A stretch of DNA of 64,000 nucleotides from VAZQ01 sp963712565 (lineage in GTDB: Bacteria; Pseudomonadota; Alphaproteobacteria; Rhizobiales; Xanthobacteraceae): NCBI GenBank assembly GCA_963712565.1, contig CAVQIP010000053.1:245586-309585 (forward strand). Reading direction: 5' to 3'. Numbering within the stretch: the stretch's first letter is position 1; the number at the start of each line of letters is the position of its first letter. The notes beneath the pieces are model-generated. The model worked only from the letters and a program-made list of their open reading frames with translations. It had not been told where the DNA came from and made no database searches. Positions 27,197-37,300 of this stretch are shown piece after piece. A program made the translations under genes and the position numbers.

Positions 27197-27479
27197 CCGC
27201 GGCGGCGGCGAAATCTCGTCGCGATCCGCGGCCGCGAGCGTCGAAGGACGCTCGATTGGCCGAGCAGAACCAAGGCGCCGACCGCAGATTTTCGCAGCGT
27301 TCGGGCACGCTGCATTGACCTCGTCTCGATCGATACTTATCTGAAAACACGAGATTTTCGGCCAACGACGTGACGTCTTTCGCAGCGCATGAGCTTTCTG
27401 CTAAGTTCGCGCCTCGAATCCGCCCGCATTGCATCGACCGAAAACGGGTCTCGGTCGTTCCCGAGATCACGGAGGATCA
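27197..27479. other. Intergenic region upstream of cobS
   Basis: The 283-base gap contains a possible cobS promoter: TTGACC at 27315-27320 followed after 16 bases by TTATCT at 27337-27342. I looked for a cobalamin riboswitch here and see no B12-box-like sequence. Confidence 0.35.
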
Positions 27480-28466
27480 ATGACCGCCGCAGCGCAAGAG
27501 GTCGCCGGGCTCCCCGACATGAAGGTGTCGATCCGACAGCTCTTCGGGTTCGACAGCGACATGGAGGTGCCGGCCTATTCGGAGGCCGACGAGCACGTCC
27601 CGGATATCGACTCTGACTATCGGTTCGACAAGCCGACGACGCTCGCCATCCTCGCCGGCTTCGCGCACAATCGACGCGTGATCGTGACCGGCTATCACGG
27701 CACCGGCAAATCGACCCACATCGAGCAGGTGGCGGCCCGCCTGAACTGGCCCTGCGTGCGCGTCAATCTCGACAGCCACATCAGCCGCATCGATCTGATC
27801 GGCAAGGACGCCATCGTCATCCGTGACGGCCTGCAGGTGACCGAGTTCCGCGACGGAATCTTGCCGTGGGCGTACCAGCACAACGTCGCGCTCTGTTTCG
27901 ACGAGTATGACGCCGGCCGCCCCGATGTGATGTTCGTGATCCAGCGGGTGCTGGAATCCTCCGGCCGGCTCACCTTGCTCGACCAGAGCCGCGTGATCCG
28001 GCCCCATCCGGCCTTTCGCCTGTTCGCGACCGCGAACACGGTCGGCCTCGGCGACACTTCCGGCCTCTATCACGGCACGCAGCAGATCAACCAGGCGCAG
28101 ATGGATCGCTGGTCGATCGTCACCACGCTCAACTACCTGCCGCACGACAACGAGGTCGAGATCGTGCTCGCCAAGGCCAAGCACTATCGCACCGATCAGG
28201 GCCGCGACGTCGTCAACAAGATGGTGCGGGTCGCCGACCTCACGCGCAACGCCTTCATGAACGGCGACATTTCGACCGTGATGAGCCCGCGCACGGTGAT
28301 CACCTGGGCGGAGAACGCCGACATCTTTAAGGACATCGGCTTCGCCTTCCGGCTCACCTTTCTCAACAAGTGCGACGAGTTGGAGCGGCCGATCGTGGCC
28401 GAGTTCTACCAGCGCTGCTTCGGCGTGGAGCTGCCGGAATCGTCGGTGAACGTGGCGCTGAGTTAG
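27480..28466 (+). CDS. cobS: Cobaltochelatase AAA+ subunit CobS
   Basis: The ATG at 27480 directly follows GGAGG and gives 328 residues. Walker A is GYHGTGKS (71-78) and Walker B is ALCFDEYDAGRPDV, followed by sensor FATANTVG, as in the MoxR-like AAA+ ATPase of the aerobic cobalt chelatase. CobS forms rings with CobT to drive CobN, which inserts Co2+ into hydrogenobyrinic acid diamide. cobT follows after 78 bases; cobN is not in the window. Confidence 0.97.
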   Translation: MTAAAQEVAGLPDMKVSIRQLFGFDSDMEVPAYSEADEHVPDIDSDYRFDKPTTLAILAGFAHNRRVIVTGYHGTGKSTHIEQVAARLNWPCVRVNLDSHISRIDLIGKDAIVIRDGLQVTEFRDGILPWAYQHNVALCFDEYDAGRPDVMFVIQRVLESSGRLTLLDQSRVIRPHPAFRLFATANTVGLGDTSGLYHGTQQINQAQMDRWSIVTTLNYLPHDNEVEIVLAKAKHYRTDQGRDVVNKMVRVADLTRNAFMNGDISTVMSPRTVITWAENADIFKDIGFAFRLTFLNKCDELERPIVAEFYQRCFGVELPESSVNVALS

Positions 28467-28544
28467 CGGTTTCCATGCCCGCGGCGGCGTCGCGCGGATT
28501 CACGATCGGGCGAGTATCCGCCGTTGCTCAACCAAGGCGCTGCG

Positions 28545-30434
28545 ATGTCGTCGAACATCAAACCTAGGAATCCGTCGAAGGAATTGCCGACCGAGCCGTT
28601 CAAGCGCGCGGTCACGGGATGCCTGCGCGCGATCGCGCGCAAACCCGACCTGGAAGTCTCCTTCGCCGCGGAGCGGCCCGGGATCGTCGGCGGCAAGGCG
28701 CGTTTGCCCGAACCGCCGCGCAAGCTCGCTGCCGGGGACGCCGCGATTGTGCGCGGCCATGCCGACTCGGTTGCGCTCAAGCTCGCTTGTCACGACCCGA
28801 TGGTGCACCGCAAGCTCGTGCCCGGCGGCCAGCAGGCGCGCGCCGTGTTCGAGGCCGTCGAGCAGGCCCGCGTCGAGGCGATCGGCGCACGCCGAATGTC
28901 CGGCGTTGCGAAGAACCTCGCTGCCATGCTCGACGACCGTTTCCATCGCGGCAAGTTCGACGAGGTCAGCGACCGGGCGGACGCGCCGATCGAGGAGGCG
29001 GTCGCGCTCATGGTGCGCGAGCGCTTGACCGGGCAAGCCCCGCCCCCGGCCGCGAAGAAGATCGTCGAGCTTTGGCGTCCGCTGATCGAGGATCGCGCCG
29101 GACGCGATCTCGATCGGCTCGAGCGGCTGATCGAGAACCAGGCCCGCTTCGGCGACGCCATCCACGATCTTCTCGACGCGCTCGACATGGGTGAGGACCG
29201 CAGCACCGAGTTGGACGAGGAGGAAGGCGAGGAGGGCGAACAGGATCGCCGCAAGGAGGAGTTGGGCGAGGACGGCCAGGGCGCCGACAGCGAAGATACG
29301 CAAACGCGGCTCGATGAAGCCGATGTTGCGGGCGAGGACATGTCCGACTCCACCGCCGAAGCTGCCGAGGCGCTCTCCGCCGAGATGGCGGACGATGCCG
29401 AGATGGGCGATTCCGAGACCCCGGCCGAACCGCGCCGCCCGCGCCGGCATGGACAGAACGAGCCGCGCGGTCCCGATTACCGGCCATTCATCACCAAGCA
29501 CGACGAGACGATTGCGGCCGACGAGCTGTGCGAGCCGGAAGAGCTCGATCGGCTGCGGGGCTATCTCGACAAGCAACTCTCGCATCTCCAAGGCGTGGTC
29601 GCGCGCCTCGCCAATCGGCTGCAGCGGCGTTTGATGGCGCAGCAGAACCGTGCCTGGGAATTCGACCTGGAGGAGGGGCTGCTCGATCCGGCGCGGCTCT
29701 CGCGCATCGTGGTGGATCCGCTGCATCCGCTTTCGTTCAAGCACGAGAAAGAAACCAGCTTCCGCGACACCGTGGTCACGCTTCTGCTCGACAATTCCGG
29801 CTCGATGCGCGGACGGCCGATCACGGTCGCGGCGACGTGCGCCGACATCCTGGCGCGCACGCTCGAGCGTTGCGGCGTCAAGGTCGAAATTCTGGGCTTC
29901 ACCACCCGCGCCTGGAAGGGCGGGCAGTCGCGTGAGGCGTGGCTGGCTGCCGGCAAGCCGGCCAATCCGGGGCGGCTCAACGACCTGCGCCACATCATCT
30001 ACAAGTCGGCGGACGCGCCCTGGCGCCGCGCGCGCAAGAATCTCGGCCTGATGATGCGCGAGGGCCTGCTCAAGGAGAACATCGATGGCGAGGCGCTCGA
30101 CTGGGCGCACAAGCGTCTGCTCGCCCGCACCGAGCAGCGCAAGGTTTTGATGATGATCTCCGATGGTGCGCCGGTGGACGATTCCACGCTTTCGGTCAAT
30201 CCCGGAAATTATCTGGAACGGCACCTGCGCTGGGTGATCGAGGACATCGAGACGCGCTCGCCGGTCGAGTTGATCGCCATCGGCATCGGTCACGACGTCA
30301 CGCGCTACTACCGCCGGGCGGTCACCATCGTCGATGCCGAGGAGCTCGGCGGCGCCATGACCGAAAAGCTCGCCGAACTGTTCGACGAAGAGGCTCCGGC
30401 CGAACCGCGGCGGACGCGGAGGCTCGACGCGTGA
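28545..30434 (+). CDS. cobT: Cobaltochelatase subunit CobT
   Basis: From the ATG at 28545 (MSSNIKPRNPSKEL) the protein has 629 residues. It has an N-terminal helical part, a very acidic linker (about 220-310, runs of Glu and Asp), and a C-terminal von Willebrand A domain. The MIDAS motif DNSGS begins at D416 and further DGAPVDD follows. CobT couples CobS ATPase action to CobN. The gene overlaps the next one by GTGA. Confidence 0.96.
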   Translation: MSSNIKPRNPSKELPTEPFKRAVTGCLRAIARKPDLEVSFAAERPGIVGGKARLPEPPRKLAAGDAAIVRGHADSVALKLACHDPMVHRKLVPGGQQARAVFEAVEQARVEAIGARRMSGVAKNLAAMLDDRFHRGKFDEVSDRADAPIEEAVALMVRERLTGQAPPPAAKKIVELWRPLIEDRAGRDLDRLERLIENQARFGDAIHDLLDALDMGEDRSTELDEEEGEEGEQDRRKEELGEDGQGADSEDTQTRLDEADVAGEDMSDSTAEAAEALSAEMADDAEMGDSETPAEPRRPRRHGQNEPRGPDYRPFITKHDETIAADELCEPEELDRLRGYLDKQLSHLQGVVARLANRLQRRLMAQQNRAWEFDLEEGLLDPARLSRIVVDPLHPLSFKHEKETSFRDTVVTLLLDNSGSMRGRPITVAATCADILARTLERCGVKVEILGFTTRAWKGGQSREAWLAAGKPANPGRLNDLRHIIYKSADAPWRRARKNLGLMMREGLLKENIDGEALDWAHKRLLARTEQRKVLMMISDGAPVDDSTLSVNPGNYLERHLRWVIEDIETRSPVELIAIGIGHDVTRYYRRAVTIVDAEELGGAMTEKLAELFDEEAPAEPRRTRRLDA

Positions 30435-31492
30435 GCGAGCGCCCGGCGCTTTGGCGGTGCGTTCACGCATGGACGGCCCGCCGGAGCGTCGCGGCGCTGC
30501 TCGCTGGGCTGTTCGCGCTCGCGGCCATCCCCGGCGGGGCGCAGACGCCCCCGTCGGTCCAGCCGCCGACCGCAATCGAACTGCGGGCCGACCCGATCGC
30601 GGCGTTCGACATTCGCGATCCGGCACGTCGCCAGTTCGGGCTGCTCGAGTTCCGCGGCGGTCTCGTGCTGCGCTCGTCCTTCAGGCATTTCGGGGGCATT
30701 TCGGCCATTCGCGTGCTGTCCGACGGCGCGCGTTTCATCGCCGCCAGCGACAAGGGGTGGTGGCTGCGCGGCCGCATCGTCTACCAGGGCATCCGGCCGA
30801 GCGAGATTGCCGACGCCGAGATGGCGCCCATTCTGGGCGCCGACGGGCAGCCGCTCGCCGCGCGCGGCTGGTACGACACCGAAGCGATCGCGGTCGACGG
30901 CGGCACGCTCTACGTGGGGATCGAGCGGGTGCATCAGATCGTGCGCTTCAACTACGGCCAGGAGGGCTTGCTTGCCCGCGGCCGGCCGATCGCGGTGCCG
31001 CCGGCATTGCGCACGCTGCCCCCCAACAGGGGAATCGAGTCCCTGGTGTTCGTTCCCAACGGCTCGGCGCTCGCCGGCACGCTGATTGCGATCTCGGAAC
31101 GCGCCCTCGACAAGGCCGGCAACATCCACGGCTTCCTGATCGGGGGGCCGCGGCCCGGCAGTTTTGCGGTCGAGCGCAGTTCGAATTACGACATCACCGA
31201 CGCGGCGCTGCTGCCGGGCGGCGACCTCCTGCTGCTGGAACGGAAAGCCAGCTGGACCAGCGGTCTCTCCGTCCGCATGCGGCGGATCACGCTGGGCGCA
31301 ATCAAGCCGGGGGCGCTGGTCGACGGCCCGGTTCTGTTCGAGGTCGACCTCGGCTACGAGATCGACAACATGGAAGGCTTGAGCGTCCACCGCAGCGCGG
31401 ACGGCGAGACGGTGCTGACGCTCGTTTCCGACGACAATTTCTCGCCGCTTCAGCGCACGCTGCTGTTGCAATTCACGCTGGCGGAGCCGTGA
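30431..31492 (+). CDS. Esterase-like activity of phytase family protein (secreted)
   Basis: Starting at GTG 30431, which overlaps the cobT stop (GTGA), the protein has 353 residues with a signal peptide ending near GGAQT. The rest is a beta-propeller-like domain of the esterase-phytase type (PF13449-like): FGGISAIRVLSDGARFIAAS, DTEAIAVDGGTLYVGIE, NRGIESLVF and a closing DDNFSPLQRTLLLQF. Relatives occur next to cobT in many alphaproteobacteria. The substrate is unknown and a link with cobalamin is not established. Confidence 0.88.
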   Translation: MSERPALWRCVHAWTARRSVAALLAGLFALAAIPGGAQTPPSVQPPTAIELRADPIAAFDIRDPARRQFGLLEFRGGLVLRSSFRHFGGISAIRVLSDGARFIAASDKGWWLRGRIVYQGIRPSEIADAEMAPILGADGQPLAARGWYDTEAIAVDGGTLYVGIERVHQIVRFNYGQEGLLARGRPIAVPPALRTLPPNRGIESLVFVPNGSALAGTLIAISERALDKAGNIHGFLIGGPRPGSFAVERSSNYDITDAALLPGGDLLLLERKASWTSGLSVRMRRITLGAIKPGALVDGPVLFEVDLGYEIDNMEGLSVHRSADGETVLTLVSDDNFSPLQRTLLLQFTLAEP

Positions 31493-31551
31493 GTGACGGA
31501 GCAGAACAGCGCAAGGACGAGCGTGCTCGCGCGTAGCTCGCCTGCCACCGG

Positions 31552-31839
31552 CTACGACGCCGCGCGCTTCTTCCTGATTTGGCGCTTGAGCTCGAGCGCC
31601 TTCTCGGACAGGTCGTCGTCCTTGGCCTTCATCAGAAAGGCGTCGAGCCCGCCGCGATGATCGACCGTCTTGAGCGCGTGCGCCGACACCCGCAGCTTGA
31701 CCGAGCGGCCGAGCGCATCCGAGATCATGGTCACGTTCAGCAGATTGGGCAGGAAGCGCCGCTTGGTCTTGATGTTGGAGTGGCTCACCTTGTGCCCGAC
31801 CTGCGCGGTCTTGCCGGTCAGTTCGCACCGCCGCGACAT
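31552..31839 (-). CDS. rpmB: 50S ribosomal protein L28
   Basis: A 95-residue L28 with the expected start MSRRCELTGKTAQVGHKVSH and the RRFLPNLLNV motif; a single cysteine (C5) is present in place of the multi-cysteine zinc form. A GAGG sequence lies 7 bases upstream of the ATG. It faces the esterase-like gene (convergent) and is divergent from the DUF3108 gene, a common alphaproteobacterial arrangement. Confidence 0.97.
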   Translation of the reverse strand: MSRRCELTGKTAQVGHKVSHSNIKTKRRFLPNLLNVTMISDALGRSVKLRVSAHALKTVDHRGGLDAFLMKAKDDDLSEKALELKRQIRKKRAAS

Positions 31840-32168
31840 TGAGAACCTCTGGACTATCTTGAAGACTTTGCCGGACCAAACATCTGCGCGTCATCGGCAG
31901 AGCGGCTCGACGGCCTACGGCTTTTCGTAAGCCGCCGGACCTATAATGAGCGCATGAAAAGCCGTCAAGCCGCGCGTCCGGCGTGACATTTGCGCCCCGG
32001 ATCACACAATGGGCGTAATTCGGAGCGCCCCGGCGAGCGGCGTGCGACGCCGACCGCCTTGATCGGGCCAAGATGCGGCGCCAAGGGTGAAGGGCGCAAG
32101 GCGGATTCGACGGGCAGCGGGGAGCCCGGCGGGGCGGGCTAGCAATGAGCCCGTCGCTTCAATAAGAA
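31840..32168. other. Intergenic region between rpmB and the DUF3108 gene
   Basis: This 329-base divergent spacer has a TATAAT at 31942-31947 on the plus strand without a good -35 element. No gene or RNA element is recognisable. Confidence 0.3.
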
Positions 32169-33047
32169 ATGACGCGACAGCAGGGACTGCACTCCGTGAG
32201 TTCATACCGCCTCACTCGGCACGCGATGGTCTTGAGCGCGGTCGCGCTCGCTTTGACGGTGGCGGATGCCCAGCGCGGGGGCTTTGCTCAGGGCAAGCTC
32301 GATGCCCGTTACACCGTCACCCTGGCCGGCCTTCCGATCGGCCACGGCGCCTGGGTGATCGACATCGGCGACGATCATTTTACGGCGTCCGCAAGCGGCG
32401 CGACCGCCGGCTTGATGCGCGTCTTTGCAAGCGGTCAAGGCCAGAGCGCGGCGCGCGGAAGCGTTTCCGGCGGTCAGCTTATCCCCTCGAGCTACGCATC
32501 GCGCATCGTCACCGACGACAAGTCCGACGAAGTGCGGATGGTGATCAGCTCCGGCACGGTGAAGGAGTTCGTCGCCAACCCGCCGACCGTCGCAAGCCCG
32601 GACCGGGTTCCGGTCACCGACGCCCATCGGCGCGGCGTCTCGGATCCGATGACGGCGTCCCTGGTGCGAGTTCCCGGCAGTGGCGACACCTTCGTTCCGC
32701 AAGCATGTCAGCGCACGCTGTCGATCTTCGACGGCCGCATGCGCTACGACCTGAAACTCGCCTTCAAGCGCCTCGACCGAGTGAGGTCGGACAGAGGCTA
32801 CCAAGGCCCAGCCGTGGTCTGTGCGGTGCATTTCGCGCCGATCGCGGGCCACATTCCAACGCGCGCCGCGATCAAGTACCTCGCGCAACTGCGCGACATC
32901 GAGCTGTGGCTCGCGCCCATCGCCGGCACCCGCGTGATGGTCCCCTATCGGGTTTCGGTACCGACGCCGATCGGGGTTGGGGTCATGCAGGCGACCCAAT
33001 TCGTCTCGGTTCCACAACCGAGCAGGGCCCACGCCAAGACGCAATGA
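32169..33047 (+). CDS. DUF3108 domain-containing exported protein
   Basis: A 292-residue protein whose first ~35 residues form a signal peptide (RHAMVLSAVALALTVADAQ). The DUF3108 body starts with LDARYTVTLAGLPIGHGAW and ends with IELWLAPIAGTRVMVPYRVSVPTPIGVGV, the usual closing motif. DUF3108 proteins are periplasmic beta-rich proteins without known activity. They often neighbour rpmB in Rhizobiales, as here. Confidence 0.88.
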   Translation: MTRQQGLHSVSSYRLTRHAMVLSAVALALTVADAQRGGFAQGKLDARYTVTLAGLPIGHGAWVIDIGDDHFTASASGATAGLMRVFASGQGQSAARGSVSGGQLIPSSYASRIVTDDKSDEVRMVISSGTVKEFVANPPTVASPDRVPVTDAHRRGVSDPMTASLVRVPGSGDTFVPQACQRTLSIFDGRMRYDLKLAFKRLDRVRSDRGYQGPAVVCAVHFAPIAGHIPTRAAIKYLAQLRDIELWLAPIAGTRVMVPYRVSVPTPIGVGVMQATQFVSVPQPSRAHAKTQ

Positions 33048-33354
33048 CGGCCTGAACGAGTGCAGGCGGCTGCGTTCGAAGGTCCATTCCCCGAATTTCA
33101 GCGTCCAGCGGCGATGTTAACAAGTTCGCGCGGCATGCGGCGCTGACTGTGCCGGCAGGTTACACGATTTTGTGGTATCCGCGGGCTCCGCCACGAGATG
33201 TGGCCGTGAACGAAGTCCGACAGGGACGGAGTCGCCGATTCGGGCGCGATTCGTTCGAGACTCGTTCCACAGCTTAAGCACAGGGCTTGCCACAGCGCTT
33301 TTCGTCGCATTGTGGTACAGGTGAGCAGGGGGAGAGGACAGGGCGGCCCCCCAT
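33048..33354. other. Intergenic region before the metallo-beta-lactamase-fold gene
   Basis: The 307-base spacer holds no recognisable gene, terminator or promoter. The octamer TTGTGGTA occurs twice (near 33169 and 33311), which may be chance. Confidence 0.3.
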
Positions 33355-34206
33355 ATGCGCCAACGGCATCCCCTGAACGCTCCCGGCGATTGGCACGTCG
33401 ACACGCGCTGCATCGATTGCGGCGCCGCGCGCACCGTGGCGCCGGGACTGATCGTAGACCGCGGCGGACAGTCGGTATTTGCGCGCCAACCGCAGACCGC
33501 CTCCGAGCTGATGATGGCATGGCGCGCGCGCCTGCTCTGTCCGACCGCGTCGGTGCGGACCGAAAGCCGCGCCCGTGCGCCGCACGGGGTATTTCCGGAA
33601 GAGATGACCGCGGGAGTTTACCGCCTCGGCTACAACGCCCGGTCCGCCTACGGGGCTCATGCGTTTGCGATCCGGCGACCAACCGGCAACGTGATGGTGG
33701 ACGCGCCGCGGTTTGCTCGCGCCGTGGTCGCTCAATTCGAGGATTGGGGCGGCCTCTCGGATATCCTGTTGACCCATCGCGACGATGTCGGCGACGCCGA
33801 ACGCTATGGCGAGCATTTCGCCGCTCGGCTGTGGATTCACGAGGCCGACCGAGCCGCCGCGCCCGCCGCCGACAACATCCTGGGCGGCCGCGAGCCGGTC
33901 GCGATCGACGCCGATCTCATTGCCATCCCGGTTCCTGGACATACCGAAGGCAGCGTGGCCTATCTTTACGACCAGCGCTGTCTCTTCACCGGCGATTCAC
34001 TAGCCTGGAACTTCGAGGACGACGATCTCGAAGCGTTCCGCGAATACTGCTGGTGGTCGTGGTCCGAGCAGCTCCGCTCGCTCCGGCGGCTACTGGACTA
34101 CCGGTTCGAATGGGTGTTTGCCGGACATGGCGGAAGCAGATATCTTCCGTCCGGCGATATGCACGCGCGGCTCGAGGCGCTGCTTGACCGCATGGTAAAA
34201 ACCTGA
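33355..34206 (+). CDS. MBL-fold hydrolase with N-terminal remnant ferredoxin-like segment
   Basis: A 283-residue protein. The first 80 residues resemble a monocluster ferredoxin (C19-x-x-C22 in CIDCGAAR and C62-P in LLCPTASV), but the third cysteine of the CxxCxxC is alanine, so only three cysteines remain. A metallo-beta-lactamase domain follows with a variant metal motif THRDDVGDAERY, where canonical proteins have THxHxDH, then VPGHTEGS, FTGD and FAGH. A metal-dependent hydrolase or a redox-linked relative is likely; the substrate is unknown. Confidence 0.83.
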   Translation: MRQRHPLNAPGDWHVDTRCIDCGAARTVAPGLIVDRGGQSVFARQPQTASELMMAWRARLLCPTASVRTESRARAPHGVFPEEMTAGVYRLGYNARSAYGAHAFAIRRPTGNVMVDAPRFARAVVAQFEDWGGLSDILLTHRDDVGDAERYGEHFAARLWIHEADRAAAPAADNILGGREPVAIDADLIAIPVPGHTEGSVAYLYDQRCLFTGDSLAWNFEDDDLEAFREYCWWSWSEQLRSLRRLLDYRFEWVFAGHGGSRYLPSGDMHARLEALLDRMVKT

Positions 34207-34228
34207 ACCCGCGGCCCGGACCTGTGAT

Positions 34229-34280
34229 CTGCTATTCTTTGAGAGTTTCGCTGCGCTTGCCGCAGGGTGACGAATAGCAG
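34229..34280 (+). repeat. Nested inverted repeat upstream of the helicase gene
   Basis: CTGCTATTC (34229-34237) and GAATAGCAG (34272-34280) are perfect 9-base inverted copies. Between them CTGCG (34251-34255) and CGCAG (34261-34265) form a second, inner stem. The RNA would fold into a two-tier hairpin about 45 bases before the helicase ATG. There is no T-tract, so it is unlikely to be a simple terminator. Confidence 0.5.
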
Positions 34281-34323
34281 CACGCGACAGCAACATCATT
34301 CATCGCCCGGCTTTCGATCGTCG

Positions 34324-37300
34324 ATGCCCATTTCCTTCTCCTCTCCGAGCAACCGCGACTCCGGCGCCCGCGGAGCCGGCGTCACCGCCGTGCTCGGGCC
34401 GACCAATACCGGCAAGACCCATCTGGCCATCGAGCGCATGCTCGGCCATTCCTCCGGCATCATCGGGCTGCCGCTCCGGCTCCTGGCGCGCGAGGTCTAC
34501 AACAAGGTTGCGGCGCGAGCGGGCGCGGATGCGGTCGCGCTCGTCACCGGCGAGGAGAAGATCAAGCCGCCGAATCCGCGCTACTGGGTGTCGACCGTCG
34601 AGGCGATGCCGCGCGACCTCGACGTCGCCTTCCTCGCCATCGACGAGGTGCAGCTCGGCGCTGATCTCGAGCGCGGTCACGTCTTCACCGACCGCATGCT
34701 CAACCGGCGCGGCCGCGAGGAGACGCTGGTGCTCGGCGCCCAGACCGTGCGGCCGATGGTCGAGCGGCTCCTCCCGGGCGCGCATGTCCTGACCCGGCCG
34801 CGGCTGTCGCAGCTCTCCTTTGCGGGCGAGAAGAAGATCACGCGGCTGCCCCGCCGCTCGGCGGTGGTCGCGTTCTCGGCCGAGGAGGTCTATTCCATCG
34901 CCGAGTTGATCCGTCGCCAGCGTGGAGGCGCGGCGGTGGTGCTTGGGGCGTTGAGCCCGCGCACCCGCAATGCGCAGGTTGCGCTCTACCAGTCCGGCGA
35001 CGTGGAATATCTCGTCGCCACCGACGCCATCGGAATGGGCCTCAATCTCGACGTCGATCACGTCGCGTTTGCGTCCGACCGCAAGTTCGACGGCTATCAG
35101 TTCAGGAAGCTCAATCCTGCGGAGCTGGCGCAGATCGCCGGCCGCGCCGGTCGCGCCACCCGCGACGGCACCTTTGGCACCACCGGCAGATGCCCCCCGT
35201 TCGAGACCGAGCTCGCGCAGGCGCTCGAAAGCCATTCGTTCGAGCCGATCAAGATGCTGCAATGGCGCAATACCGCGCTCGACTTTTCCTCGATCGGCGC
35301 GCTGCAGGCCTCGCTCGCGGAAACGCCGAGGGAGCACGGCCTCACGCGAGCGCCGATCGCCGAAGACATCTTGGTGCTTGAACATGCCGCGCGCGACGAC
35401 GATATTCGCGAGCTCGCGCGGACACGGCAAGCAGTCGAGCGGCTGTGGGACGTGTGCCAGGTGCCGGACTATCGCAAAATCTCGCCCGCCACCCATGCCG
35501 AGCTTGCCACCTCCATCTATGGGTTCCTGATGCGGGAGGGAACCATTCCCGCCGACTGGTTCGCGCGCCAGGTCGAGCAGGCGAACCACAGCGACGGCGA
35601 CATCGATACGCTGTCGAACCGCATAGCCCATATCCGCACCTGGACCTTCGCCGCCAACCGCCCGGATTGGCTCGCCGACCCGGAGCACTGGCAAGGCGTC
35701 ACCCGCGCGGTCGAGGACAAGCTGTCGGATGCGCTGCACGAAAGACTGACCGAGCGCTTCGTCGATCGACGTACCAGCGTATTGATGCGCCGGCTGCGCG
35801 AGAACACGGTGCTCGAAACCGATATCAGCAAGAGCGGCGAGGTCGTGGTGGAGGGCCACGCGATCGGCCGGCTGGACGGATTCATGTTCACCCCCGATGC
35901 CTCGAGCGCGGGCTCGGAAGCGAAGGCGCTCGCCGGTGCTGCGCAGAAGGCGCTGGCGGGAGAGATCGACGCGCGCGCAACGCGCCTCGCACAAGCAGCC
36001 GACGGGCAGTTCGTGCTGGCGACCGATGGCACCCTCAGATGGCTCGGTCAGCCGGTCGGCAGGCTGGTTGCCGGCGAGGAGGCGCTCAAGCCGCGTCTGC
36101 GCATTATCGCCGACGAGCATCTCACCGGCGCGCCGCGCGATGCGGTGCAGGGGCGGCTCGACCTCTGGCTCAAGTCTCACATCGAGAGACTCCTGGAGGC
36201 GCTTTTCCGGCTCGCCGCCGCCGATGACATCACCGGCATCGCGCGCGGCGTTGCGTTCCAGCTCACCGAGGCGCTCGGCGTGCTGGATCGCCAGAAGGTC
36301 GCGGAAGAGGTCAAAGGCCTCGACCAGTCCGCCCGCGCGACGCTGCGCAAGTACGGCGTGCGCTTCGGCGCCTATCACATCTATGTGCCGGCGCTGCTCA
36401 AGCCCGCGCCACGGGTGTTGGCGACGCAGCTTTGGGCGCTCAAGCACGGCGGTCCGGAGACCAACGGGCTCGACGTGATCGAGCGGCTCGCCGCCAGCGG
36501 CCGCACCTCGATCGCCGCCGATCCGGATATTGCGAAGGCGCTCTATCGCACCGCCGGCTACCGGGTCTGCGGCGACCGGGCCGTGCGCGTCGATATTTTG
36601 GAACGGCTCGCCGACCTCATCCGCCCCGCCCTGGTCTGGCGGGCGGGAGCGTCCGGCGCCAAACCCGCGGGTGCGATCGACGGCTTTGGGTTCACGGTCA
36701 CCCCCGGCATGACCTCGCTCGCGGGCTGTTCGGGCGAAGATTTCGCCTCGGTCTTGCGGGCGCTGGGCTATCGGATGGAGAAGCGGCCCAAGCCCGCCGA
36801 GGAGCCGCCGCCGGGGTCGGCAGAACTCGCAGCGACCGCGCCCTTGGCGTCGGCGGATGCCGCGCCGGCGGCGACCGTGGCGCCGGAATTGGCTCGCGCC
36901 GAAGAAGCCCCTGCACCCGCGCTTGCAGACGAGCCGATCCCCAGCCCCGCGACCGGGACGACCGACACAATGCCAGATGCCTCACCGGTCGAAGCGACGG
37001 TGGCGGCGCCTGTCACCGCGTCCGATAGATCAGTGGAACTCGCGGCGGAGCCGGCGGCGGTCGAAACGATGGCGGAGGCGGTCGGCGTTCCGGCGACGGC
37101 GCCGATCGCCGCCGAGCAGGCGGAAGCGGGCGGGGAGAGCCGGGAAACGACAGCGCAGCAATCGCCGGAGGTTGCTTCGAGCGCTCCGCTAGCGACCCAA
37201 GAGTTCATCGAGATCTGGCGGCCAGGTCGCCGCGAGGAACATGCCCGCAAGCCGCGCCCCGACCGCAGCCCGCGCCCACGCCGGCCTGCGCGACGCACGC

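Noticed and set aside
27197..27479. Cobalamin riboswitch upstream of cobS
   Set aside because: No B12-box or conserved stem pattern could be found.
33165..33320. Repeated TTGTGGTA octamer
   Set aside because: Only two copies of 8 bases with no other symmetry; expected by chance.
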